From: Apostichopus japonicus
Taxonomy: Eukaryota > Echinodermata > Holothuroidea > Aspidochirotida > Stichopodidae
Length of the DNA stretch: 64,000 nt
NCBI RefSeq assembly: GCF_037975245.1
Contig: NC_092581.1
Location: 3,812,501-3,876,500 of the forward strand
Direction: 5' to 3'
Below, one piece after another: positions 1 through 9,800 of this stretch; position 1 is the stretch's first letter; each line of letters starts with the position of its first letter. A model generated the notes under the pieces. That model made no database searches. It was not told where the DNA came from and saw nothing but the letters and a program-made list of their open reading frames with translations. A program made the position numbers and the translations under genes.

Positions 1-330
1 TACAATGGATACACTGTTATTGCGTCGATTCGTTTTTTCTTTTGCGCGAAAATTCATACTGATAATTCATTCAGATAATTATGATATACTTGCTAACTGT
101 GCATTGATTTTCCCTGACAGTAATAGTCAGCACTATAGTACTGAGCCGTATCTAATTAATACGTGATGTCGCGTAGGCCTGATAATTGCCTTAGTTTCAA
201 ATTTGGAATAAAAACGATCGCGTTTCAGGGAAGAGCAGCTGGATATATATTAGGCTTTTCTTTCACCAAGGTATGCCTATTAGGAATTTGAAGTACTCCC
301 ACATAAAAAAACGCAACTGATTTCCAAAAA

Positions 331-373
331 GGGGGGGCCGGGGCCGGGTCGGCCCCCCCTGGATCCGCCCCTG
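331..373. mobile_element. Truncated hAT-like terminus
   Basis: A G/C-rich stretch ends in ggatccgcccctg. Read in reverse it starts CAGGGGCGGATCC, the style of terminal repeat typical of hAT MITEs. I found no matching opposite terminus or 8-bp target duplication, so this is at best one end of an element. Confidence 0.3.
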
Positions 374-693
374 TATAAATCTATACTAAAATTCCATCAC
401 CATGGAAATCAGTAACTTGACAAGGCATAATATTATTTCCAATAATGAACTTGAGAGAAGTTAGCCACGGTTCTTTTGTTCTTTGGACATTAATTGTCTT
501 TGCATGTCGCCCGTGCATTTCCCTCCACAGTTTATCTCCTACCTCTCCTCTTCCCCTGTTGGTTTCTTTCTTTCTTCTCTCCATCCCTTGTCTACTAATC
601 CCCTTACATCTATCTCTTGGTGTTCACCATGCTCATTAACCTGTCTGTATTCTGTGTGTGTATTTGTCCCTTCTGTTACTGTTACTTGTCATT

Positions 694-738
694 CAGCCTC
701 CGAAGAAGATCCTGCTAGGATCGAAACGTCAGGCCCTC
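694..738 (+). ncRNA. Hammerhead-ribozyme-like motif (Penelope-type minimal), copy 1, degenerate
   Basis: Order on the plus strand: a CTGANGA-like box with one change (CCGAAGA), a perfect stem II GATCC-TGCTA-GGATC, then GAAACGTC. The latter would give a 2-bp, loop-less stem III and a GTC cleavage triplet. GCCT/AGGC can close stem I. Minimal hammerheads of this kind are described in the terminal repeats of Penelope-like retroelements, where they are thought to act as dimers. The U-to-C change in the core box and one extra A before stem II make this copy probably inactive. It belongs to a longer repeat of about 66 bp that recurs inverted at 3252-3316. Confidence 0.35.
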
Positions 739-1024
739 TTACTTTTACACATTCTCTTACACAGGCCCTTTTTAGTGGATACGCATTGCGCTAACAATTT
801 TGTTTTATTCAGAATAAAATAAATCAGTATTTATACCCTTTGTTGAAATATATTTGGTGGAAACAATTTGACTTAGCTATGTCTTATCAGGTTCCATCAG
901 TTGACATTGAAATCTTGTTTGGGGTATATACTCACTTGATGTTTTTTTTTTTCAAACTAGCGAACAAGTGCAAATCTTTAACTTAAATGGTATGGGCTTT
1001 AAAATTAGGTAAAATAATACTCAC

Positions 1025-1085
1025 CGTGTAGGAGTGTCAACATGAAGAGGATAAATATTAATGCGGTGCCTCCCATGATGACAAC
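1025..1085 (-). CDS. Candidate transmembrane-segment exon of an unidentified membrane protein
   Basis: On the minus strand a pyrimidine-containing acceptor (...cacacacag) is followed by 61 bp and a strong donor (gtgagt). In one frame it reads as an unbroken 20-residue hydrophobic helix, beginning VVIMGG and ending LTLLH, which would fit a single-pass membrane anchor. Isolated TM exons of this size are common in immunoglobulin-superfamily and other type I receptors. One other frame is also open, so the TM reading is chosen on hydrophobicity and splice-site quality only. No partner exon on this strand was recognised, and the nearby Ig exon is on the opposite strand. Confidence 0.35.
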
Positions 1086-1614
1086 CTGTGTGTGAAAAAA
1101 ACCATCCCTGTTAATCCATCAGTTTAGTATACTGCTCAAATACCATGTCTTTGACATATAAGCTGCGTATTATGGTAAGAGATAACTGCCTTTTCCAGGC
1201 ATATTTTAAATACAATAAATCACCATAAAATGAATTGTTATGCAGTCAGTACCAACTAAAGCAAAAACAAAACTGGTTTTTCGTGACAAATTTGATGTTT
1301 CTGTCGCTTTTGAACAATGAGAGTTTCTTGGGAATAATACGAACATGAAAATTTTTAAACAACATTTTATAACAGTAGTTTTTCTCTTTTCTCTCAATTC
1401 TTCTTCAATCTTCATTTCTGCAAGGAATTGTATGTCAACTATGAACATCCGTACTTATTTATATTGCCTCGGAACACCTAAGAAATTTATACCAGATCAT
1501 AGATGGGATGCTAGTTGGCTGTTTCAATCAATGTTTGCCCGGAGACTGTACACTAAATATAACTACATCTACATTTTGCAAAATTTTAAAGATAAATTCT
1601 TGACCAATTTCAGA

Positions 1615-1945
1615 ATGAATCTGCTATTACTTTGTCTGTCTCTTTGTACGTTTTCTTGTAATATTCCGATTTTTACTTCAATGGATGTTCGTAACACAAC
1701 TGTTATTGCGTCAGATGAGGTCCTACTGCCTGGCTGTCATGGAAAGGGATTTTCTAATCAGTGGAAATTCAAGAAAAGGGTTCTTTACCTCGGTGGCGTA
1801 TTGATTCAGAAACAATTTTCACGAAGTCTGTCACTCTTAATGAATAATTCACTTCTTATTAAGCCAGCCGTACTATCACAGGAAGGTCTTTACGAGTGTG
1901 TTCGAAATCACACCACAGCCAAAGCATACCTTGTACATGTGGAAG
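1615..1945 (+). CDS. Signal peptide plus immunoglobulin-like domain exon
   Basis: The ATG at 1615 follows a good acceptor-like ...tttcag and opens about 110 codons. Residues 1-15 are a hydrophobic leader (MNLLLLCLSL). They are followed by an Ig V/I-type domain: B-strand Cys41, C-strand Trp50, and the F-strand signature E90-G-L-Y93-x-Cys95. Two N-glycosylation sequons are present (N27-T-T, N98-H-T). The exon ends at gaag|gtacgt with a phase-1 donor, as usual for Ig-domain exons. The product would be a secreted or membrane immunoglobulin-superfamily protein. The open frame extends upstream to 1345, but the ATG at 1615 gives a canonical signal peptide. No downstream Ig exon was found in the expected frame. 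Confidence 0.55.
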
Positions 1946-2220
1946 GTACGTATATGACCAACAGTAGAAATTTATAGTAAAACTTTCAAATTTCTCGTTA
2001 ATTCACAAAGCAAAGAACGAAACAACAGTTAGGTTTGTAATTATTATGATAAGACATGTGAGAGTTATAGTGAAATAGAGGGATGCATTTCCATGTGTAG
2101 GACCTACACAGGAATAGTGTAGAGATGTATCCTAATAACGACGGTAGGCTAAAGAACGGTTCTTTTTCAATGAAGTCTTCAGGCGAACGATATGTTTTGC
2201 GGTATGTTAATGCATCTTAT

Positions 2221-2479
<259 letters not shown>

Positions 2480-3276
2480 ATAAGGATTCAGTTGAAAAAG
2501 AAGCACATATAGTAAAATGAAATTTAGAGCACAAATTTATCTTAACGTTTAGAATTGAAATGTTCGACTCCCCTAGTGATATCTTCAGCAAAACCTTTGA
2601 GTGAAAACTGAATTATCAAAAAACATACAACAAAGCCAAAAATAATGATAGAACGAAATAAATGCAAAAGAGGGGGTGGGGGGGGGGCATTACATGGATG
2701 TATGATTTTTTAAAATAGTTTAATAGGTTGCAATATGGGTTTTTCGAAGATTAATCTATTTCGGTACGATTCATTTTTAATCATGGAAATGGACAAAGTC
2801 AGCGGAATGTTGCGATAACTTGATGAATATTGGATAAATTTTTCTGTCAGCAATGTTTCCAAAATATTGCATTTTGTATAGCTATGAAAGACTTGTCCGA
2901 CAAGTTTGGTAACAATAAAAAATCTAGTATTAGTATACGCATTATAAAAATAATGAAAAATAATAATTAAATTGCAAAATATAAAGAATAGAAAACTCCA
3001 AATACGATTGATGTTAAATACTACAGTGATTCAATCTATAGCCGTTACAGTTACGAACGTGTCTCAAGATAAATATTACATAAACAGCGTTACAGACTTC
3101 GTTGAATAAGAACCTGGTTATAAACAACGCAAGACGTAACTATATGATCTTCCTGATACCAAATTGTCATACTATAGCTGTTAGTCAGAGAATCACATGA
3201 AATTAAAACCGAAAACTGGTAGAAAACTGCTTATCCACTAAAGAGCATGTGTAAGAGAATGTGTAAAAGGAAGAGG

Positions 3277-3315
3277 GCCTGACGTTTCGATCCTAGCAGG
3301 ACCTTCTTCAGAGGC
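3277..3315 (-). ncRNA. Hammerhead-ribozyme-like motif (Penelope-type minimal), copy 2
   Basis: Read on the minus strand: GCCT, then CTGAAGA (matches the CUGANGA core), an extra A, stem II GGTCC-TGCTA-GGATC (5 bp with one G-U), GAAA, CGTC, AGGC. Stem I would be GCCT/AGGC and stem III only A-U plus C-G without a loop, so cleavage would require a dimer. The layout agrees with minimalist hammerheads reported for Penelope-like elements. Its core box is intact, unlike copy 1. The extra A before stem II departs from the textbook core. Confidence 0.45.
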
Positions 3316-3668
3316 TGAAATTAGAACCGATAACATTTATAGACTATACTTCAATTAAAGTCGCGTGTTATAGATTTGTATCTCACTTTCTGTCAAAGAT
3401 GTTGTTAATTAACGAATGCCACGATTATCGTAATCGATAAACTGGTAAGAACTTAGTACCAAGATTTAATTTTTCTGCGAAAATAGGATATTGGCCATTC
3501 GTAAATAAAAATAAAATTAAAATTGATGACAAGCGATAAAAAAGAAGTCCTGGTAGGGAAAGCAAGATATTTACAAAACAATTCATATCAAATAAGTATA
3601 TGACGGTGTATTGTTCGAGATAAAATAAAATATAAAACAACATACTTTGTTTTCATTTTTTTTTCCAG

Positions 3669-3688
3669 TCGAGACACCTTGTGTTTGA
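3669..3688 (+). CDS. Possible short terminal exon of the Ig gene
   Basis: A long T-run plus ccag acceptor ends at 3668. Spliced from the phase-1 donor at 1945, it would add VETPCV and then a TGA at 3686-3688. That would make a small secreted single-Ig protein. Alternatively the original next exon is lost and this join is accidental. The open frame at 3681-3866 is in another phase and is not supported. Confidence 0.2.
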
Positions 3689-3895
3689 AGTAGCGGCGGA
3701 CGAACGAATAAGTGCACTACGGTCATTTGCCTATTCCTTGTATTTTGGCCCAAGCGTAAAAGGCAATTTGATATCGGAACACAATATAATTACTAAATTT
3801 GTCCCATATTTTCTGTTTATTCCCGTATTTCTGAAAAAATTATATCATTTAGGTATATATCATTGAGTGCATGCCTGCTATAATGTTTGACGTTG

Positions 3896-5247
3896 TGTAA
3901 CCCTTTGAAAGTGATGTGTTACTTTAATTGGTGGCGCTGTATAGAATTAATTAGAGGGTTTACTGTTATATTCTGCCACTGCACATGTCTAGGTTTTTGT
4001 TGCCTGGTAGCCATCTTTACCCGTGCAGCCTTGTTAGCCTTGCTATCCTCTGTAAGGCATAGTTTACTTGGTTCCATTTGTCAGCTGGTGTTTTGTGGTT
4101 TTGTCTTGAGACCTTCTGTAGCAGATTACTTGGCAGCTCTCCAGGTACGGTTTTCCCTTTTGTTTTAAGTTAATTTTGATAATAAAGTATTCACATCGAG
4201 TCCCTGCGATGTGCTGTGTTTGTTAGTGTATTGTAGCATACGTAGCCTGTTGTGTGTAGTGCACAGCGGAGTGTCAGCATTGTTCGCTGATATAACCGAG
4301 CATTTGATTAGTTGATTAGTTGGTGAAAGACTAAATTGTTTACGGTGACAGTTATTGAATAAAGTTTACTGTGTGATAGATTATGTGTAGAATGTGGGGT
4401 TTTCTAAGATAAATAGGCTGTTTTGGCCTATAAGGCGATATAATTGTGTTATGAGAGCCCTTCTGTATTGGATGTTAGTATTAATAGCTAGGGTTGTTAG
4501 GCTTAGCAATATGCCCATGAGTACAGAGACCTGAGCTTTGTGTTATATCCAAGTGGGGGCGTTGTTGCAGAATACTGTTGATCCTCGTTTGTACACAAAC
4601 GGGTATACTATTGTGATAAGGGATTAGTACTGATTGAGAAAGGGTTATCTCATGTTTTACCGTGGAGTTTATACACCCTTGCAAGAAGTTCATTGTTGTA
4701 TTATTTTGATATATTGATTTGATCAGATTTAAAGTGTTTGGCAACAGTAGTTAAGCATATTGAAATATTTTAGATGTCATCGTAGTGGTAATGTTTTATC
4801 ACTGTTTGGTAACCTTCTCTCCAGACTGGTGTTGAGGACCGGTGCTCCATACTTTGAGGGTCGCAGGAACTTCGCCTGAGCCTGTGATGTCCGCGAACTG
4901 ATCAGTTAGCGCGCGATATTAAGTAGGGGGAATTTGTATAGTCTAGCTGGGGATAAGTGCATGCAACGGGGAGTGTATTAATCTAGAAGGGGGTTTATCT
5001 CACTACTGTGGGGTAACATTCATTGTTACTTTGTTTAAGCATTATCATATTAAGCCTTTAAGTGTATACCACACCGTATTCAAACGGGGGAATTGATCTC
5101 TCCCGTCTCAATAATCGATTACCCTGACCGTATAAATTCAGTACGTGTTGGGACAATTTAATAACTTGGGTTTTGAGTCTTTATTTCTTCTGGGTTAGGG
5201 GGCTATTACTTTAACCTAAATAGAGGGCGGACGAACCACGGGTTACA
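3896..5247 (+). repeat. 5' LTR
   Basis: 1352 bp, TGTAACCC...GGGTTACA. AATAAA polyadenylation-like signals occur at 4181-4186 and 4358-4363, and a TATAAA at 5131-5136. Which of these define the U3/R/U5 borders cannot be told from sequence alone. Small open frames inside (4481-4744 minus, 3887-4168 plus) recur in the other LTR simply because the LTRs are copies. Confidence 0.97.
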
Positions 5248-5249
5248 TT

Positions 5250-5267
5250 TGGGGGCCTATCCGGGAA
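5250..5267 (+). promoter_or_regulatory. Primer-binding site, tRNA-Pro-like
   Basis: Two bases after the LTR the sequence reads TGGGGGCCTATCCGGGAA. It begins with the TGG that pairs with a tRNA CCA end. It resembles the proline-tRNA PBS class (about 14 of 18 positions by eye), so Pro is the best guess, not a certainty. Confidence 0.65.
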
Positions 5268-5428
5268 CACACTTCTCTTGAAAAAAAAAAACTTAGCAAG
5301 AGTTTAGTGAAGCATCTTAGTGTTCTATGAGACGGGAGTGTGGTTCCCTTGTTTGTTATTTATATTTGCTGCACTATATTTTTTACTAACGATTAAGGTA
5401 CCACCAGTTGGAGAGCTGTCCAGTAAGT

Positions 5429-6838
5429 ATGGCCAGGCCATACACTGCTTCACTAGAAAGTGAATCTGAAGTGATCACTATAGGGAGGGAGTGGTGTAAA
5501 AAGGAAGATGTGGCTGAGTCACGAGCAATATTGCTCACAGCTAGGCATACTCAATCTACCACTAGAGCGTTACTTGAAAGTCTAGCCAGAGGTCTCCCTA
5601 GGGGTCTGGTGGGGATTAGTCGTAAAGAGGTAACCCGAGGGGGGATGACAGAGACTCTTGTTCTTTGCGAGTATGAGATGGATATAGGTGACCAAGAATT
5701 TGGAAAACATGCAACCATTAGGGTTGCGAAGGAACAGCTGTGGTTCAAAATTATACCCCTGGGTGAAAGCCTACAGTCAACAGATTCAACAGAGCGAATG
5801 ATGGTGAGTGAACTAGGCTACCGAGACAACAATACCACTCCTGTGACAGAGTTGCAGTACACTCTCGCATCTTCCTACCGACGCCTCAAGTTCTTTTCTG
5901 GGAAAGACAATCTGTCCAGAGATGAAGAGGAATGGAGCTCGTGGGTAGAGCAGGTGGAGGGTCTCCTGGCCGAATGGACTGGGGTGTCAGAAATTGAGAA
6001 ACGTAAGAGGATCAGGGAATCATTACGTCCCCCAGCATCCCAGATTATTTCAGACCTAAAACAGGATCTCCCATCTGCGACTTCCGAGGACTACCTTGCC
6101 GCCCTGGAGGCAGTATTTGGAACAACCGAGAGTGGAGAAGAACTGCTAATCAAATACCATAGCATGAAGCAGAACAATGAAGAGAAGCCCTCAGCATATC
6201 TTTCTCGTTTGCAGAGTGCGATTCGGCATGTTTTAAGAAAGGGAGGATTGGTTCCCGGAGATGTCAACCGCATCAGACTTCGACAATTTATCAGAGGGCT
6301 CTTATTTGACGATCTGCTCATCACAACCCTCCAACTACGAGACAGGCTCACCGACCCCCCAGGTTTCATCTCTCTGCTGAGTATGCTAAGGAGGTATGAA
6401 GAGGAGCAAGATTGCAAGTCCCAACAGCGACAGTCTAGAAACCACAAGACCCAGAGAAAACCAGTGGGTGTCACCGCAGCTAGCATCACAACAACTAGTG
6501 AGGAAAAACCAAAGAAGGAAATGAATGATCTAAAAGCTAGTGACCGTCTTGAACGACTTGAAGCAGAAGTTCGTGCCCTCAAGGTATCGGGTTCCCCAAA
6601 GGTTGTGGAGCCAGAGTCAGAAGAAGCTCCCCGGGAATACAGACAGTGGACCTCTGGAAATAACAGGAACCAGAGCCCTAATTTTTGCTTTAACTGTGGC
6701 CGTACTGGGCATATCAGCCGGACATGCCGCTTTGACCCCGATATCCAGACGGTAAACAGAAAACTGATCCAATTCGTGCTGGGTCAGGGAAACCCACAAG
6801 GATCCATGGGCAGAGGCACTCAGGGGTCCAATACGTAG
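5429..6838 (+). CDS. gag: Gag, PNMA-like capsid protein with zinc knuckle
   Basis: The ATG at 5429 (MARPYTAS) gives 469 residues. The frame also extends 7 codons upstream to a TTG at 5408, which is not a plausible eukaryotic start. The N-terminal ~100 residues (from GREWCKKEDV) and the central region (LKFFSGKDN, then EEEWSSWVEQ, EKRKRIRESL, AVFGTTESGEE, KPSAYLSRLQ) resemble the N-terminal domain and two-lobed capsid domain of vertebrate PNMA proteins, which are domesticated Ty3/gypsy Gags. A basic, low-complexity linker follows. Then comes one CCHC knuckle at residues about 420-433 (C-x2-C-x4-H-x4-C), which binds genomic RNA. The frame ends TAG at 6836-6838 and overlaps pol by about 100 nt. 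The PNMA match is by recognition, not by search. Confidence 0.92.
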   Translation: MARPYTASLESESEVITIGREWCKKEDVAESRAILLTARHTQSTTRALLESLARGLPRGLVGISRKEVTRGGMTETLVLCEYEMDIGDQEFGKHATIRVAKEQLWFKIIPLGESLQSTDSTERMMVSELGYRDNNTTPVTELQYTLASSYRRLKFFSGKDNLSRDEEEWSSWVEQVEGLLAEWTGVSEIEKRKRIRESLRPPASQIISDLKQDLPSATSEDYLAALEAVFGTTESGEELLIKYHSMKQNNEEKPSAYLSRLQSAIRHVLRKGGLVPGDVNRIRLRQFIRGLLFDDLLITTLQLRDRLTDPPGFISLLSMLRRYEEEQDCKSQQRQSRNHKTQRKPVGVTAASITTTSEEKPKKEMNDLKASDRLERLEAEVRALKVSGSPKVVEPESEEAPREYRQWTSGNNRNQSPNFCFNCGRTGHISRTCRFDPDIQTVNRKLIQFVLGQGNPQGSMGRGTQGSNT

Positions 6839-9800
6839 ATTGCCTCTCATCTGAACCAACCAAAAATGCTCACCATTCTAACATTCCCCCTGGGCTAGTG
6901 GGAAAAGCAAATAGGCAGGATTGCTTTGTGGATAAACAACCTATCAGTTGCCTAATTGACAGTGGGTCCCAGGTAACCTTAATATCTGAAGGTTTCTTTA
7001 AGAGCTTAAGCCGAGAGATGTATCCTTTGGAGGATTTGGTGATCAGGCATGGTGGGGACGGAACTATTCCCTATTTAGGATATAGTGAGATAGAGATACA
7101 ATTCCCTTCCAAGTTTTGTGGAACAGCCAAATCATTTAACACTCTAGCCATTGTTGTTCCAGATGGACGAGATTCAGCCACCTGCCCTCTCATCATTGGG
7201 ACTAACTCTGGTGTTTTTAAGCAGTGCCACGAGGCCTGTAGACAGATTGGTGGAAAAAGTTATCTGCAAGACTTAGATATTTCAACCACCTGCCGTATGA
7301 TTTATGTGTCCCTAGACGAATTGGAAAAACTGGGACCTGATGGGCGAGTTGGATCTGTGCGTACAAAGAAAAATGAGAACATTTGTATCCCGGCTGGTAA
7401 GATGTTAGAAGTGACTGGTGTGATGCACTCACGGTGCACGTCAAATCAGCTTGTACTAGTGGATGCCCCGGAGAAAGGACTTCCTCCAAATTTAGGTATG
7501 ACCCCTCATGTGAGACAGCTACCTGGTGCCACATTCTGCAAAGTTCAAATCAGTATTTGGAACCAAGGAGAGAAGGACATTGCATTGAGACCTGGAACTA
7601 TCATTGCTGAGGTGGTGGTGCCACAGTTATGTACCCGGCCTGATGACATGCAAACAGCTCAAGTAAGTTGCAACCTAAGTACAGTGGATGTCACCAGCAA
7701 CCCTGACGTTACTGAAGAGTTTAAGAGGCTTCCATTCCGCTGGGGTCCCGTTAGCCCTGAATGGAAGGAACGGTTAATCCAGTCCTTTGTTGCTAGAAGA
7801 AAGGTGTTTTCAATGGGAGAGTGGGATTTCGGTGAAACTAAGCAGGTGGAACATGAAATAAAACTAAATGATGAACGACCTTTCAGAGAGAGATCCAGAC
7901 GACTTGCATTGTCCGACTTAAATGATTTACGGGCACACCTTCATCAGTTGCTGGATAGTAAAATCATCCAGGAGTCCAGAAGTCAATATGCATCACCCAT
8001 AGTGATTGTTCGAAAGAAAAATGGGGATATACGCCTGTGCGTGGATTACAGGAAATTGAATGCCAGGACCCTTCCGGATCAGTATGCTGTCCCATTGGTG
8101 CAGGAAGCTCTGGACTGCATGAGCGGATGCAAGTGGTTTTCAGTTATTGACCTGAAATCAGGATATTACCAAATACCTATGAAAAAGGATGATCAAGAGA
8201 AAACTGCGTTCATCTGTCCTTTGGGTTTCTATGAATTCCGCAGACTGCCCCAAGGCATAAAAGGGGCACCGGCCACGTTTCAGAGGCTAATGGAACGGTG
8301 CATGGCTGGTTTGAATCTGACTGAGGCTTTAGTGTATATGGATGATATCATTGTATTTGCAAAATCCCTGGAGGAAATGGAGGACAGGTTAGACAAGGTA
8401 CTAGACAGATTGGCTGAGTTTGGACTCAAGATTTCTCCAGATAAGTGTCAGTTTGGTTGTCGGAGCGTGAAGTATCTTGGGCACATAATATCAGAAAAGG
8501 GAGTTGAAACAGACCCAGATAAGTTGGAAGCATTAAAGAGTTGGCCTCGCCCGACAAATGTCAGAGAGTTAAGATCATTTCTTGGCTTTGCAGGATTTTA
8601 TCGAAGATTTGTGTCAGGCTACTCACAGATTGCCTACCCTTTACACAGACTGACTGCAGGGGGTGACTGTGCACGGAAGAAGGGCGCAAAATCTAAAACC
8701 CCTATTGTGTCTCCAACCCGACCCTTTGGGAACGACTGGACTCATGCGTGTGAACTGGCATTCCAGAGCCTGAAGGATCAACTGTGCTCCGCTCCAGTGT
8801 TGGTGTTTGCTGACTTCTCAAAACCTTTTGTAGTTCACACTGATGCCAGTAGAGAGGGCTTAGGAGGAGTCTTATACCAAGAAGTTGACGGCCGACTACA
8901 TCCAGTGGCCTATGCTAGCCGAAGTTTGACCCCATCTGAGAGGAATTATCCAGCCCATAAATTAGAGTTTCTGGGTCTGAAATGGGTGGTGTGTGAAAAA
9001 TTTAGAGACTATCTATATCGAGCTAGGGGAACCAAGGTAATGACGGATAATAACCCGTTGACGTATGTGCTTACGTCAGCTAAGCTAGATGCCACCGGCC
9101 AGAGATGGCTAGCGGATATAACTAATTATGATATTACTATTCACTATAGATCCGGAAAGAAGAACATAGATGCCGATGCTTTGTCTCGTAGACCAAATGG
9201 GGGCGGGCTCTACAATGATGTGAAGGAACAAGAACTGCTCAAGCAGAAGTTGAGAGGGGAAAGGTACGATAGTGGGTCAGAAGGAGGCCTAGTTACCCTG
9301 GAGACCTTGCAGGCTATTGCCTGTGCAGTAGGAATAGAAGTTATACCAGGTATTGGTAAGGAGGACTTTGACACTGGTCATAGTGGTGACGTTCACCCTC
9401 TTGTGGTATCACTGGCGATGTCAGCCGAGGCAATTCCCGATGTGTATGTTCAGCCCACTGAAAACACTATTGGAGGTCATGTGGACTGGGCAGAGATTCA
9501 GAGGCAGGACATAGATATTCGGAATATGATGGACTATGTTCAGAAAAAGCAGAAACCATCAAATCGAGTGCAAGAAACTGATGAAGTGAAAGTCATGTTA
9601 AGAACCTTCGACCAGCTGAAGATTAAAGATAATATATTGTATAGGGAGACGATGAACTCAAAACTAGGGCTCTCTGTTACCCACATAGTGTTACCAAAAT
9701 CTCTAAGGCGGGAAATTTTAACTGCCCTCCACGATGATCAAGGTCATTTAGGTGTAGATAGGACGACTGCTTTTGTACGATCCAGATTTTACTGGCCTCG

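Noticed and set aside
4481-4744. 87-codon minus-strand frame repeated at 12245-12508
   Set aside because: It is present twice only because the LTRs are copies. No coding signature was seen.
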